Below are positions 43,004 to 51,941 of a DNA stretch of 64,000 bases, in pieces. The notes beneath the pieces are model-generated. The model made no database searches. It had not been told where the DNA came from and saw only the letters and a list, made by a program, of their open reading frames with translations. The DNA comes from UBA2862 sp045658005 (GTDB lineage: Bacteria; Bacillota; Clostridia; Christensenellales; Aristaeellaceae): contig JAZOUD010000133.1 of the NCBI GenBank assembly GCA_045658005.1, forward strand, positions 1-64,000. Reading direction: 5' to 3'. The translations under genes and the position numbers were made by a program. The stretch's first letter is position 1; every line of letters begins with the position of its first letter.

Positions 43004-43795
43004 TCATCCGATCTCCGCGGCCAGGGCGTCGATCATCTCCCGGGTCACCGGGCAGATGGCGCTGATGTACAGCGTATCCTTGACGGACAGCAGCTTGCGC
43101 GCGCCGGCGTCGTCGCCCTCCCGGTGCAACATCCGCGCCAGATAGTAGATCGTGGTGATCTGGCGGGGCTTTTGCTTGAGGGCTTTTTTGTAGTATTTCT
43201 TCGCCTCGGCCCGATAGGCGTCCGCCTGCCCGCCGGGGCCTTCGGCTTCCGCCATCGCCTCGTACAACTGGCCCATGTTGTCCAGCGTGGAGGCGTCCTC
43301 GTCGTCATAATCCATGGCCTCGCGGTTGAAATCCAGGGCGGGACCGAAGTCGCCGGTCTGCCTGGCCTTGTCCACCCAGTACATGCCCAGGGTGCCGTAG
43401 ATGCTGCCGTTCATGCCCTTGGCTGCGGCGCGCTGCATGGTCTCGATGGCCCGGTCCACCTGGCCCGTGTGCCACTGGTAGATCGAATACTGCAGGCGCA
43501 GCTGCACCCAATCGGCGTCGGAAAGGCCCTTCCTCTTGCTCAGGTCCTCCAGCAACGTCCGGGCCTTTTCAAACTCGTCCTCCCGCATCAGCAGCAGCGT
43601 ATAAGCCTGCAGGATATTCGGAGCCAGATTGCCCTGGCCCTGGCGCGCCGCCTCGTCGTACAGCTTCAGCGCCGCCTGGTACTTTTCCTTTGCCTGGGCC
43701 ACCTTCCCCTCCCCCGCCAGCTTGTTGGCGTCCACCTGGAGGTGGTAGGCCCTGTTGCCATTGTAGGCGGATTTTGCCGCGTCAAATACTCTCAT
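43004..43795 (-). CDS. TPR-repeat protein
   Basis: 263 residues, helical. Several tetratricopeptide-like repeats (AQAKEKYQAALKLYDEAAR, FEKARTLLEDLSKRKGLSD, ARQTGDFGPALDFNREAM). No signal or membrane segment. Its start codon overlaps the YprB stop (TGATG), so it is translated after the nuclease. A scaffold or regulator of the nuclease is possible but not shown. Confidence 0.8.
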   Translation of the reverse strand: MRVFDAAKSAYNGNRAYHLQVDANKLAGEGKVAQAKEKYQAALKLYDEAARQGQGNLAPNILQAYTLLLMREDEFEKARTLLEDLSKRKGLSDADWVQLRLQYSIYQWHTGQVDRAIETMQRAAAKGMNGSIYGTLGMYWVDKARQTGDFGPALDFNREAMDYDDEDASTLDNMGQLYEAMAEAEGPGGQADAYRAEAKKYYKKALKQKPRQITTIYYLARMLHREGDDAGARKLLSVKDTLYISAICPVTREMIDALAAEIG

Positions 43796-44943
43796 CAGTC
43801 TGCCTCCGTTTGCCTCGTCATCTTTCGCCGGATGCGCGCCGTCCGCTTTTCCAGCAGGTCCGCCGGTTCGCCGTCCGGGTAGCCTGCCGATTTCAGCGCG
43901 AATTCCAGCGCCTTTGGATAGTCTTTTCGCCGGTGCTCATACAGCTTGGACAGCTCCGTACAGACCGCACCGGGCATCTGCCGTCGCCGCAGCATCTGCC
44001 TGAGCACCGCCTCTGCCCCTTCCCAGTCGCCGGATCTGCGACAGAGCCCGTACAGCCGCCAATTGGCCGAACCGGCGATGCGCTCGCCGGACAGGGCCGC
44101 CAGCGTGCCCGCGGGGCGGGGCCTCGCGGAGGCCCTGTACATCTCCCTGGCTGGCCTCAATTCGCCCAGGCGTTCCAGGGATTTCCCCATGGAAAACTGG
44201 TCCCGCTGATCCGAGAGCAGGTCCGGCCGGTCGTTGATGGCGCACAGCCGCACCAGCAGCTTTGCCAGCGTGGCGATGTCCTGGCGGTTGTGACGCACGA
44301 TGTCGTCCAACAGGGCGTCCTCCCCCGTCTTCATGAACTGGAAGAAGCGGGCGGGCACCTCGCTGCCGGGCAGGTCGTCCTCCCGGGGCATGCCCAGGAT
44401 CTCGGCCTCCAGGTTGCACAGCCGGCAGCTGCCCAGCCGCAGCTTCCACGCCCGCCGGGACGGGTAGAGCAGGTCCAGGTTCTCAAGGGCACGCCACCGG
44501 TCCCGCATGCGGTTCATGGTGAAGCGGGTCTCGAGCAGGGGCATGTCGAAATTGCGCCCGTTGAAGGTGCACACGCTGTCAAAGTCCGCCATGCGCTGAC
44601 CCAGGCGCTCAAGCAGCGCCGGCTCGTCGGCGTATTCCCGAAGCATCAGCTGCTCGATCACCAGCGCCTCGCCTTCCACGTAGCCCACGCCCACCAGAAA
44701 CGCCACCGTGCCCGCGCCGCCGGAGAGGCCGGTGGTCTCCGTGTCCAGGAACAGGCAGCGGCGGATGTCGAACCTCGGCCCGCACCAGCCGATGCGGCGC
44801 AGTCCCGTGGATGGCAGGCTGAAGACCGCCGGGTCCAGGGGCTCGCGGGTGACATGGCAAATCAGGCCGCCCCGTCGCGGCGTCGCCTCGACGGGTGCCG
44901 ACGAGCGCATCATATTCAGCTTTGCCCGCAGTCCGGATGCCAT
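43795..44943 (-). CDS. YprB-type ribonuclease H-like exonuclease domain protein
   Basis: 382 residues. The RNase H-like exonuclease core has LFLDTETTGLSGGAGTVAF (DxE), DSVCTFNGRNFDMPLLETR, and HNRQDIATLAKL (HxxxD), giving the DEDD catalytic set, as in B. subtilis YprB. The C-terminal part (about 240-380) is helical, TPR-like, as in the family. Cotranscribed with the TPR gene. RNA or DNA as substrate is open. Confidence 0.87.
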   Translation of the reverse strand: MASGLRAKLNMMRSSAPVEATPRRGGLICHVTREPLDPAVFSLPSTGLRRIGWCGPRFDIRRCLFLDTETTGLSGGAGTVAFLVGVGYVEGEALVIEQLMLREYADEPALLERLGQRMADFDSVCTFNGRNFDMPLLETRFTMNRMRDRWRALENLDLLYPSRRAWKLRLGSCRLCNLEAEILGMPREDDLPGSEVPARFFQFMKTGEDALLDDIVRHNRQDIATLAKLLVRLCAINDRPDLLSDQRDQFSMGKSLERLGELRPAREMYRASARPRPAGTLAALSGERIAGSANWRLYGLCRRSGDWEGAEAVLRQMLRRRQMPGAVCTELSKLYEHRRKDYPKALEFALKSAGYPDGEPADLLEKRTARIRRKMTRQTEAD

Positions 44944-44961
44944 GAACCATCACCCTATACT

Positions 44962-44990
44962 ATTGTAAATACACACAGGCGGATTGTCAA
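44962..44990 (-). promoter_or_regulatory. Promoter of yprB-like/TPR operon
   Basis: Minus strand TTGACA (44985-44990), 17 bases, TACAAT (44962-44967). A GGGTGAT ribosome site follows before the ATG. Confidence 0.8.
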
Positions 44991-45103
44991 GCGGCGAAAA
45001 GTGTGATATGATAGGTGGTGAATATCGTGGCGGCAGATTGTAGCGGATCCTTGGTCCTCAAAGCACCGCTGCAAGCTTAAATGCGTACAAGGAGGAGAAG
45101 CAT

Positions 45104-45589
45104 ATGCTTGAAATTGGAAAAGTTGCGCCGGACTTCACCCTGCCGGATCAAAACGGCAACCCTCACACCCTCTCGGATTACCACGGCAAAAAGGTGATCC
45201 TCTACTTCTATCCCAGGGACAACACCGCCGGCTGCACCAAGCAGGCCTGTAACTTCAAGGCGCTGATGCCCCAGTTCAGCGAAAATGGCGCGGTGATCCT
45301 GGGCGTCAGCAAGGACTCCGTAGCTTCCCACAAGCGCTTCGAGGAGAAGTACGGCCTGCCCTTCACACTGCTCTCCGACGAGGAAAAGACGGTGATCCAG
45401 GCCTACGACGTGTGGAAGGAGAAGAAGAACTACGGCAAGGTGTCGATGGGCGTGGTGCGCACCACCTACCTGATCGACGAGAACGGCATCATCGTTCGTG
45501 CCTACGACAAGGTCAAGGCCGCTGACAACCCCGGGCAGATGCTTGAGGAGCTGGCGACGCTGAATATTATCGAGAAGCTGGACAAGTGA
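45104..45589 (+). CDS. Thioredoxin-dependent peroxiredoxin (PrxQ/Bcp)
   Basis: 161 residues. Reduces peroxides with thioredoxin. GKVAPDFTLPDQNGN, FYPRDNTAGCTKQACNF with the peroxidatic Cys and the resolving Cys five residues later (PrxQ alpha type), and KVSMGVVRTTYLID are typical. AAGGAGG precedes the ATG. Stand-alone gene followed by a repeat element. Confidence 0.93.
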   Translation: MLEIGKVAPDFTLPDQNGNPHTLSDYHGKKVILYFYPRDNTAGCTKQACNFKALMPQFSENGAVILGVSKDSVASHKRFEEKYGLPFTLLSDEEKTVIQAYDVWKEKKNYGKVSMGVVRTTYLIDENGIIVRAYDKVKAADNPGQMLEELATLNIIEKLDK

Positions 45590-45639
45590 CGGGGCAAGGG
45601 CTCAGGCACGTGCCCATACCCCCTTCACCGTCAATGTAT

Positions 45640-45714
45640 GCGAAGATCCTTCGCTTCGCTCGGGATGACACAACGACTTTCGTCGTCATCCTGAGCGCGG
45701 CGAAGGATCTTCGC
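45640..45714. repeat. Palindromic intergenic repeat (REP/MITE-like)
   Basis: Two 30-base arms (45640-45669 and 45685-45714) are inverted copies with three mismatches; core GATCCTTCGC..CGCTC.GGATGAC. It forms a large hairpin between prxQ and a convergent gene. A related half-element lies at 39939-39989. No coding potential. Confidence 0.75.
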
Positions 45715-45730
45715 TTTATGCCGATGTTCA

Positions 45731-46219
45731 TTATTCGGTCTGCATGGGGATATACAATATATTGGCTGCGGCAGTGATGTCGAACCCGTCCAGGTCGGCG
45801 CCAATCACGCTGACAGAGTACATCAGCCCTGTGGGGTCGTCGTACCAGAGGCATACGTCCACGGTGTTCTCGCCATCATGGGCACGGCGGACGACGCCCT
45901 TGCAACGGCCCACCTCGCATTTATCCTCGGCCTCCCATTCATAGTACAGGCCGGAGATGTCCTCGAAGACATCCGCGGGGGCAATGCGGGCGGTGTAGTC
46001 CTCGCCCTGCCAGGTGAAGGTCACCTGGCCCATCTGCTCTGCCTCCATCTGCCAGGCCACGTTCGTCGCGTCGTCGGGCAGGCCCAGCTGCAGCCCCAGC
46101 GCGTCCATCAGCCCCTGGGCCGTGGTCGGCGTCCAGGGATTGGCGCGTCCGGCCTCTGCCTGCGCTGCGCCGAAGGCCAGAACCAGCAGCGCCAGCAGTA
46201 CAGAAATCGCCTTTCTCAT
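45731..46219 (-). CDS. Exported protein of unknown function
   Basis: 162 residues. Signal peptide MRKAISVLLALLVLAFGAAQAEA with an AEA cleavage site and no lipobox Cys. The mature part (PWTPTTAQGLMDALGLQLGLPDD, WQMEAEQMGQVTFTWQGEDYT) has two Cys near EDKCEVGRCKG. Not recognised. It starts five bases after the DHH gene stop without a ribosome site, so it depends on translational coupling. Confidence 0.75.
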   Translation of the reverse strand: MRKAISVLLALLVLAFGAAQAEAGRANPWTPTTAQGLMDALGLQLGLPDDATNVAWQMEAEQMGQVTFTWQGEDYTARIAPADVFEDISGLYYEWEAEDKCEVGRCKGVVRRAHDGENTVDVCLWYDDPTGLMYSVSVIGADLDGFDITAAANILYIPMQTE

Positions 46220-46224
46220 TGTGA

Positions 46225-47154
46225 TCAGCCGTTCAGCGCCGCGATGATATCGGGCAGCTGGCTGTCCACCACGTCGTTCTCCAGCTGGCAGGTGCCGGCG
46301 TTGTGATGGCCGCCGCCGCCGTACTTCAGGCACAGCTCGCCGATATCGACGGTGGACGCCTTGTTCACGATGGACTTGCCGATCATCACGGCGGTGTTCT
46401 GCTTGCGGAAGCCCCAGGCGACGTGCACGGAGATCTGGGCCTCGGGATAGAGGGCGTAGATCATGAAGCGGTTGCCCGCGTGGATGATCTCCTCGTTGCG
46501 CAGGTCCAGCACGATCACCTTGTCGTGAAGCACGGCGATGCGCTTGAGCTGCTCCACGAACATCTCGGACTGCTCGAAGTACAGGTCCACGCGCTCCTTG
46601 ACGTCCGGCAGGGCCAGGATCTCGTCGATGTTGTGCTCCATGCAGAAGCTGATCAGCTGCATCATCAGGTCATAGTTGGAGATGCGGAACTGGCGGAAGC
46701 GGCCCAGGCCGGTGCGGGGATCCATCAGGTAGTGCAGCAGCACCCATCCCTTGGGATGCAGTATCTCATCCACGGTGAAATCGGCGCTGTCGCCCTTGTC
46801 CACCGCCTCCATCAGCTCGTCGCTGACGTTGGGGAAGGCTTTCTTGCCGCCAAAGTAGTCGTAGACCACCCTTGCCGCGCTGCGGGCGTGGGGGTCGATG
46901 ATCAGCTTGCCGCCGGTCTCCTGGGCCTTCAGGCGATCCATCTCGGATTCATGGTGGTCAAAGGCGATGCCCACGCGGGGATCGTAGGGCAGATTGGTGG
47001 TAATGTCGTTGGCTGTCAGCTCGACCTTGCCATCCTGCACGTCCTTCGGATGAACGAACTTGATTTCATCCACCAGGTTCAGCTCGCGGAGCATCATCGC
47101 GCAGGCCAGACCGTCAAAATCGCTGCGGGTCACCAATCTCCTCTTCTGTTCCAT
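46225..47154 (-). CDS. DHH-family phosphoesterase (exopolyphosphatase/NrnA-like)
   Basis: 309 residues. Motif I TRSDFDGLACAMML, motif III FDHHESE (DHH), and the C-terminal DHHA1 region ending GGGGHHNAGTC. Metal-dependent phosphoesterase; relatives hydrolyse nano-RNA, pAp, cyclic-di-AMP intermediates or polyphosphate. Substrate not resolved. First gene of a two-gene operon. Confidence 0.88.
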   Translation of the reverse strand: MEQKRRLVTRSDFDGLACAMMLRELNLVDEIKFVHPKDVQDGKVELTANDITTNLPYDPRVGIAFDHHESEMDRLKAQETGGKLIIDPHARSAARVVYDYFGGKKAFPNVSDELMEAVDKGDSADFTVDEILHPKGWVLLHYLMDPRTGLGRFRQFRISNYDLMMQLISFCMEHNIDEILALPDVKERVDLYFEQSEMFVEQLKRIAVLHDKVIVLDLRNEEIIHAGNRFMIYALYPEAQISVHVAWGFRKQNTAVMIGKSIVNKASTVDIGELCLKYGGGGHHNAGTCQLENDVVDSQLPDIIAALNG

Positions 47155-47212
47155 AACGTACCTCCCGTTTTATCCAGACAATTCTATCGCATTGTATTCA
47201 TGCTTTGGTACT

Positions 47213-47241
47213 ATTATATCAGTTGCCTTTGCCGCAGTCAA
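47213..47241 (-). promoter_or_regulatory. Promoter of the DHH operon
   Basis: Minus strand TTGACT (47236-47241), 17 bases, TATAAT (47213-47218). Confidence 0.85.
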
Positions 47242-47268
47242 GAGCAAGATTTGCCCTTTCTGCCCTGT

Positions 47269-47523
47269 TTAGCCTTCACTGGCGCCCTTGCAATCCAGCT
47301 CCACCAGAATCACGTCGTCCCCGATGCGGCGCACCCTGGACCAGTCGATGACGCAGCCCTCGCGATCCTGCTTCAGAAAGCCCAGCACGCCGCCGGAGCG
47401 TCCGGGCACCACCAGGGCCTGAACGCAGGCGGAATCGTTCAGTATCAGGTCGATGGGCCTGCCCAGCTTCCTGCCGTCAGAGATGTTGACGACGTCCTTG
47501 CGCTTCAGTTCCGAGAAGCTCAT
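47269..47523 (-). CDS. YlmC/YmxH family PRC-barrel protein
   Basis: 84 residues. MSFSELKRKDVVNISDGRKLG..IDLI and CVIDWSRVRRIGDDVILVEL fit the PRC-barrel proteins called YlmC/YmxH in spore-formers. Function unknown. Divergent from spoIIGA-sigE. Confidence 0.85.
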   Translation of the reverse strand: MSFSELKRKDVVNISDGRKLGRPIDLILNDSACVQALVVPGRSGGVLGFLKQDREGCVIDWSRVRRIGDDVILVELDCKGASEG

Positions 47524-47893
47524 GCCATCCCCTCCCGTAACAATGTATGGCTCAATGCCCGTTTGTGTTCCCGCACATGCCGGCGAATCCGCGCTTTTCT
47601 TCGACTTCCGCCCGATTTGCGTCGAAAAGGTCCGACATTTTCCAATCCTTCGACAATTCCCCGAAAACAGTCAGATAGCCGTATATGGCCGCGCATTCGG
47701 CCCGGGAACCGTCTCGGAAACGGGGCACCGCCACTCGCCCACCTGCCCCGAAGCGGATCCGGCCTGTCGAAAACGGCGCTTCCAGGCGAAAAGCATGGCG
47801 AAACACGGCGATATTTTTCCCAACCCCTTCGACACCAGATTCTTGAGATTGACGGCTTCGATTGGCTATGATGTTTGGGCGGGGTGAGTGACG
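47524..47893 (+). promoter_or_regulatory. Spo0A-type control region upstream of spoIIGA-sigE
   Basis: Three perfect matches to the 0A box (TGTCGAA or complement TTCGACA) at 47649-47655, 47765-47771 and 47828-47834, with near matches at 47600-47606 (TTCGACT) and 47620-47626 (CGTCGAA). A SigA-like promoter TTGAGA (47843-47848), 18 bases, TATGAT (47867-47872) lies just downstream of the last box. The layout resembles the spoIIG promoter. No other gene is seen in this gap. Confidence 0.75.
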
Positions 47894-48628
47894 ATGACCA
47901 TCGAGGGCTTCCTGGCGATCAACCTGATAGCCGATTTCGTGCTTCTGGCTTCCGTCAGCCGCGCGTTCGGACTGTTCAGCTGGCGGAGGGTACTCGCCGC
48001 CGACGCCGCCTGTGGCGCGCTGGCCGCGCTCGCCGGGGTTCGAGCCACAATGGGCCCGTTTGTCGCGCTGGCTTCCCCTGCGCTGGCGGCGCTGATCATC
48101 ACCCGGCGGGCCGCGCCGAAGCTGTGGGCGCTGTTCACGCTGACGCTGCTGGGCCATGCGCTGCTGTGCGGCGGCATCGCGCGCCTGTTGCCCCTGGCCC
48201 CGGAGCTGGCCGCCCCCGTCTGCCTGGGAACCGGCGCGCTGCTGACGCTGGTGGTCAGCGCAGGCCGGCCCCCGGTCAGCCGGGACTGGCAGGTGACGCT
48301 GTGCCTGCGGGTGGGCAGCCGCAGCGCCAGGTTTTCGGCGCTGATCGACACCGGGAACCGCCTGCGTGAGCCCCTGTCGGGCCTGCCGGTGCTCATCGCG
48401 GAGGCGCCGCTGGTGCGTGACATACTGCCGCAGACCGGCTACCGCACGCTGGGCTTCGGCGCGCTCGGGGGCGAGGGACGCATGGCCTGCTTCAGGCCGG
48501 ACGCCCTGTGGATCGACGTCGGTCGAAGGCGTCGCCAGGGGCCGGACGTCTGGGTGGCCGTGTCGCCCACGCCCCTTCCGGGGCTGTGCCAGGCCCTCGC
48601 CCCGCCCGAATTCGCAAGCTATTACTGA
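47894..48628 (+). CDS. spoIIGA: Sporulation sigma-E factor-processing peptidase SpoIIGA
   Basis: 244 residues, shorter than the B. subtilis protein (about 309). Five or so N-terminal membrane helices (about 5-125), then the aspartic protease-like part with the motif ALIDTGNRLREPLSG. It activates pro-SigE in the mother cell. The ATG at 47894 is preferred; an in-frame GTG lies six bases upstream. sigE follows 25 bases later. Confidence 0.88.
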   Translation: MTIEGFLAINLIADFVLLASVSRAFGLFSWRRVLAADAACGALAALAGVRATMGPFVALASPALAALIITRRAAPKLWALFTLTLLGHALLCGGIARLLPLAPELAAPVCLGTGALLTLVVSAGRPPVSRDWQVTLCLRVGSRSARFSALIDTGNRLREPLSGLPVLIAEAPLVRDILPQTGYRTLGFGALGGEGRMACFRPDALWIDVGRRRRQGPDVWVAVSPTPLPGLCQALAPPEFASYY

Positions 48629-48653
48629 ATCCAAGCATAGAGGGGGTTATATC

Positions 48654-49361
48654 ATGGCGCTCAAATCCATTCGTCAATCCATATTCGGGCTCATCGTACA
48701 GATCCACAGGGGCTCTGTCTGCTACATCGGTGGCAGCGACCTGCTGCCGCCGCCCCTGTCCAGGGAGGAGGAGATCGCGCTGATGCGCCGCTGTAACGCC
48801 GGGGACAGCGGTGCCCGGGCCACGCTGATCGAGCGCAACCTGCGCCTCGTGGTGTACATATCCAGGAAGTTCGAGAACACCGGCATCAGCATCGAGGACC
48901 TGATCTCCATCGGCGCCATCGGGCTGATCAAGGCGGTGAACTCCTTCGACCCGGACAAGAACATCAAGCTGGCCACCTACGCATCCCGCTGTATCGAGAA
49001 CGAGATACTGATGGTGCTGCGCAAGTCGAACCGGCTGAAGTCGGAGGTCTCCTTCGACGAGCCCCTGAACACCGACTGGGACGGCAATGAATTGCTGCTG
49101 TCGGACATACTGGGCACCGAGCCCGACCTGGTCAGCAAGGAGCTGGACGCCGACGTGGAAAAGCAGATGCTGCACACCGCCATCGACAAGCTGAACGATC
49201 GGGAGAAGTACATCGTCGGCCTGCGCTACGGCCTCGGCGCCGGCAAGGAGCACACCCAGAAGGAGGTGGCGGACATGATGGGCATTTCCCAGAGCTACAT
49301 ATCCCGGCTGGAAAAGCGCATCATCGGCAAGCTGCGGGAGGAGATGCTGAAGCTGGCGTGA
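48654..49361 (+). CDS. sigE: RNA polymerase sporulation sigma factor SigE (pro form)
   Basis: 235 residues. The N-terminal pro-sequence MALKSIRQSIFGLIVQIHRG precedes YIGGSDLLPPPLS, the region where SpoIIGA cleaves. Regions 2 (ERNLRLVVYISRKFENTGIS, KLATYASRCIENEILM) and 4 (REKYIVGLRYGLG, QKEVADMMGISQSYISRLEK) are intact. Mother-cell sigma factor after asymmetric septation. AGGGGG precedes the ATG. sigG, often next, is not here. Confidence 0.95.
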   Translation: MALKSIRQSIFGLIVQIHRGSVCYIGGSDLLPPPLSREEEIALMRRCNAGDSGARATLIERNLRLVVYISRKFENTGISIEDLISIGAIGLIKAVNSFDPDKNIKLATYASRCIENEILMVLRKSNRLKSEVSFDEPLNTDWDGNELLLSDILGTEPDLVSKELDADVEKQMLHTAIDKLNDREKYIVGLRYGLGAGKEHTQKEVADMMGISQSYISRLEKRIIGKLREEMLKLA

Positions 49362-49385
49362 TGCCTGGGACGCGGGAAAACAGAA

Positions 49386-49424
49386 CGATGCCCTGCGAAA
49401 AACAGCGTTTTTCGCAGGGCATCG
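49386..49424. terminator. Convergent 18-bp terminator hairpin
   Basis: Perfect 18-bp stem (49386-49403 with 49407-49424) with three-base loop and an A/T-rich tip, between sigE (plus) and the ABC permease gene (minus). Confidence 0.75.
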
Positions 49425-49445
49425 CATTGCTTTGCGTGAATTGGA

Positions 49446-50417
49446 TTACTTGATGACCTTCAGCGCCTTGCGGTCGATGGTCAGGGCGACGAAGATCAGG
49501 AAGATGACGCCCTTGATCAGCTGCTGGGTCTGGGGATCGTAGCCCAGTATGGCCAGGCCGCTGTTCAGCACGGCGTACATCAGCGTGCCAACGATGATGT
49601 TGGAGAAGCGCACCTTCGCGCCACCGGTGATGGGCAGGCCGCCCAGCACCAGGGAGATCAGGATCTGGGTCTCCAGCTGGTTGCCCGCCGTGGCGGTGAT
49701 GGAGCCGACCTTGATGACGTTGACGAACGCCGCCAGGCCGGTCAGCGCCCCGGCGCACACGAAGGCCAGGAACTTCACGCGATCGGTATGCACGCCGGAG
49801 AAGCGGGCGGCGGTCTCGCCGGCGCCCACGGCCTTCACATCGTTGCCGATGCGGGTGAACCGGAACAGGAACCAGGCGATCACCAGCACGGCCACGGTGA
49901 TGCCGATCTTCAGGCCGTTGTTGTCCATGGCCTTGATGGCGGCGCTGGCGGGCACGGCGGTCTCGGTGGTGAAGTAGGCGCACACGCCGCGGAACAGGTA
50001 CATCGTGCAGATCGTGACGATGAAGCTCTGCAGCTTGAACTTCACGTGGAAGAAGCCGTTGATCGCGCCGATGGCCGCGCCGGTGAGTATGCCGCCCAGT
50101 ATGGCCAGCGGAACGTTGATAAAGGACAGCGCGCTGACCACCAGCGACGCCACGCCCAGGGTGGAGCCCTCGGTGAAGTCGATGGAGCCCAGCGTCATCA
50201 CGAAGAATACGCCGACGGCCACGATGGTGGGATAGTAGATCTGCGAGAACAGCAGGCGCAGCTTCTTGGGCGTCAGGATCCTGCCCTGGGTCATGATGTT
50301 CAGCACCACAATGATGACGACAAAACCGATCAGCGGAAGCAGTGCCTTGAAGGTGTCTCCGGCCAGGAAGGTGCGGAGCCTGGACTGTTGATTGTCTCTG
50401 GTATTTGCCTTTTCCAT
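49446..50417 (-). CDS. Sugar-type ABC transporter permease (RbsC-like), second copy
   Basis: 323 residues, about eight membrane helices, BPD_transp_2 type. GSIDFTEGSTLGVASLVVSAL and GNDVKAVGAGETAARFSGV are typical of RbsC/XylH permeases. The start MEKANTRDNQQ has AGGAGG upstream. Last gene of SBP-permease-ATPase-permease. Two different permeases imply a heterodimer. Confidence 0.88.
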   Translation of the reverse strand: MEKANTRDNQQSRLRTFLAGDTFKALLPLIGFVVIIVVLNIMTQGRILTPKKLRLLFSQIYYPTIVAVGVFFVMTLGSIDFTEGSTLGVASLVVSALSFINVPLAILGGILTGAAIGAINGFFHVKFKLQSFIVTICTMYLFRGVCAYFTTETAVPASAAIKAMDNNGLKIGITVAVLVIAWFLFRFTRIGNDVKAVGAGETAARFSGVHTDRVKFLAFVCAGALTGLAAFVNVIKVGSITATAGNQLETQILISLVLGGLPITGGAKVRFSNIIVGTLMYAVLNSGLAILGYDPQTQQLIKGVIFLIFVALTIDRKALKVIK

Positions 50418-50430
50418 TTTCTCCGCCTCC

Positions 50431-51930
50431 TTAAACCATTTTGGCAATCAGGTCTTCTTCGCTGAGGGCGGGATCGCGCATGAACTCGCCGTTGATGCGC
50501 CCGTCCTTCATCACGAAGATGCGGTCGGACATGCCCAGCAGCTCGGGGATCTCCTCGGAGATCATGATGATGGACTTGCCCTTCTGCTTCATCTCCGCCA
50601 TCAGCGCGTAGATGGCCTGCTTGACCTTCACGTCGATGCCGCGGGTCGGCGAATCCAGCACCAGTATGTCGCTGCCCTTGCCGATCCAGCGGGCCAGCAC
50701 CACCTTCTGCTTGTTGCCGCCGGACAGGTCGGAGACGAACTGCTGCACGCCCTGCATCTTGGTCTGCATGTTCGTAGCGTGTTCCTCGGCGAACCGGGTC
50801 AGCTTGCGGCCGTTCAATATTCCGTGGCTGGCCAGGTCGTCCAGCGACGGCAGCACCACGTTGTTGCGAATGGACTCGTTCAGTATGATCGATTCGTTGT
50901 CGCGGTCCTTCGAGGTATAGGCCACGGAGTGCTTGATGGCGGTGGGTATGTCGTTGATGGCGGTGCCGTCCGCCAGGGTCACGCTGCCCTCGCGGTTCCA
51001 GGACGCGCCGAAGACCGCCTTGCCCACCTCGTGCATGCCGCACTCGGACAGGCCTCCGAAGCCCAGGATCTCGCCCCGGTGCAGATCAAAGCTGATGTCC
51101 TGGATCTCGCCGGGCACGCTGACGTTCTTTACCGACAGCACAACCTCGCTGGAGACGGGCGTGCCGTAGTCGGCGCGGTAATAGGCGGAGCCGATTTCGC
51201 GGCCCACCATCAGGCGCTTCAGGTCGTCCTCCGTGACGTCCGCGGCGTTGACGGTATCGATGTACTCGCCGTCGCGCAGTATGGAGATGGAATCGGACCG
51301 GCTCAACACCTCGCCCAGGTCGTGGCTGATGAATATGACCGAGCGGCCGTCGTTGCGCACCTGGTCCATGATCTTGTACAGCTCCAGGCGGCCGTTCTGG
51401 GACAGGGCCGTGGTGGTCTCGTCGATGACCAGTATCTTGGGCTTGAAGTAGGTGGCCTTGACGATCTCCACCAGCTTGCGGTCCTCGAAATTGTAGCGGT
51501 CGATCATCGCCCCGGCCTTGATGCGGCCGAAGCCGTAGCTGTCCAGCAGCTTCTGGGCCTCCCGGTTCATGGCCCGGGTGTCCTTGATGCCCATGTGCAC
51601 GAAGGGCGCCTCGTGGCCCAGGAAGATGTTCTCAGCCACGGTCAGGCCGGACAGAGTGCCCATCTCCTGCACGATGATGGCGATGCCGGCGTCGTTGGCC
51701 TCCACCTGATTGTGAATGTGCAGCTGCTGCCCGTCCAGCGTGAAGGTGCCGCCGCCGATGGTATAGATGCCGCACAGCATCTGGCAGAACGTGCTCTTGC
51801 CCGAGCCGTTCTCGCCGATCAGGGCACGAACCTCGCCCGCTGCGATGTTGATCGATACGTCGTTGACGGCGTGGGTCATGCCAAAGCGCTTGTCGATGTG
51901 CTCTGCCACGAGCATTGTCTTCTTTTCCAT
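50431..51930 (-). CDS. Sugar-type ABC transporter ATPase (RbsA-like, two ABC domains)
   Basis: 499 residues with two fused ABC modules. Module 1: Walker A LIGENGSGKSTFCQML, Walker B ILVIDETTTAL. Module 2: degenerate Walker A region ILGFGGLSECGMHEVG, signature LSGGNKQKVVLARWI, Walker B ILVLDSPTRGIDV. Module 2 is catalytically weak as usual in RbsA-type proteins. Note a Thr in module 1 (DETTTAL) in place of the usual Pro. 13 bases before the second permease gene. Confidence 0.9.
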   Translation of the reverse strand: MEKKTMLVAEHIDKRFGMTHAVNDVSINIAAGEVRALIGENGSGKSTFCQMLCGIYTIGGGTFTLDGQQLHIHNQVEANDAGIAIIVQEMGTLSGLTVAENIFLGHEAPFVHMGIKDTRAMNREAQKLLDSYGFGRIKAGAMIDRYNFEDRKLVEIVKATYFKPKILVIDETTTALSQNGRLELYKIMDQVRNDGRSVIFISHDLGEVLSRSDSISILRDGEYIDTVNAADVTEDDLKRLMVGREIGSAYYRADYGTPVSSEVVLSVKNVSVPGEIQDISFDLHRGEILGFGGLSECGMHEVGKAVFGASWNREGSVTLADGTAINDIPTAIKHSVAYTSKDRDNESIILNESIRNNVVLPSLDDLASHGILNGRKLTRFAEEHATNMQTKMQGVQQFVSDLSGGNKQKVVLARWIGKGSDILVLDSPTRGIDVKVKQAIYALMAEMKQKGKSIIMISEEIPELLGMSDRIFVMKDGRINGEFMRDPALSEEDLIAKMV

Positions 51931-51941
51931 ACGCCGCCCCC

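Noticed and set aside
47453..47887. 144-codon open frame upstream of spoIIGA on the plus strand
   Set aside because: Runs over the divergent ylmC-like gene and the 0A boxes; no ribosome site or domain.
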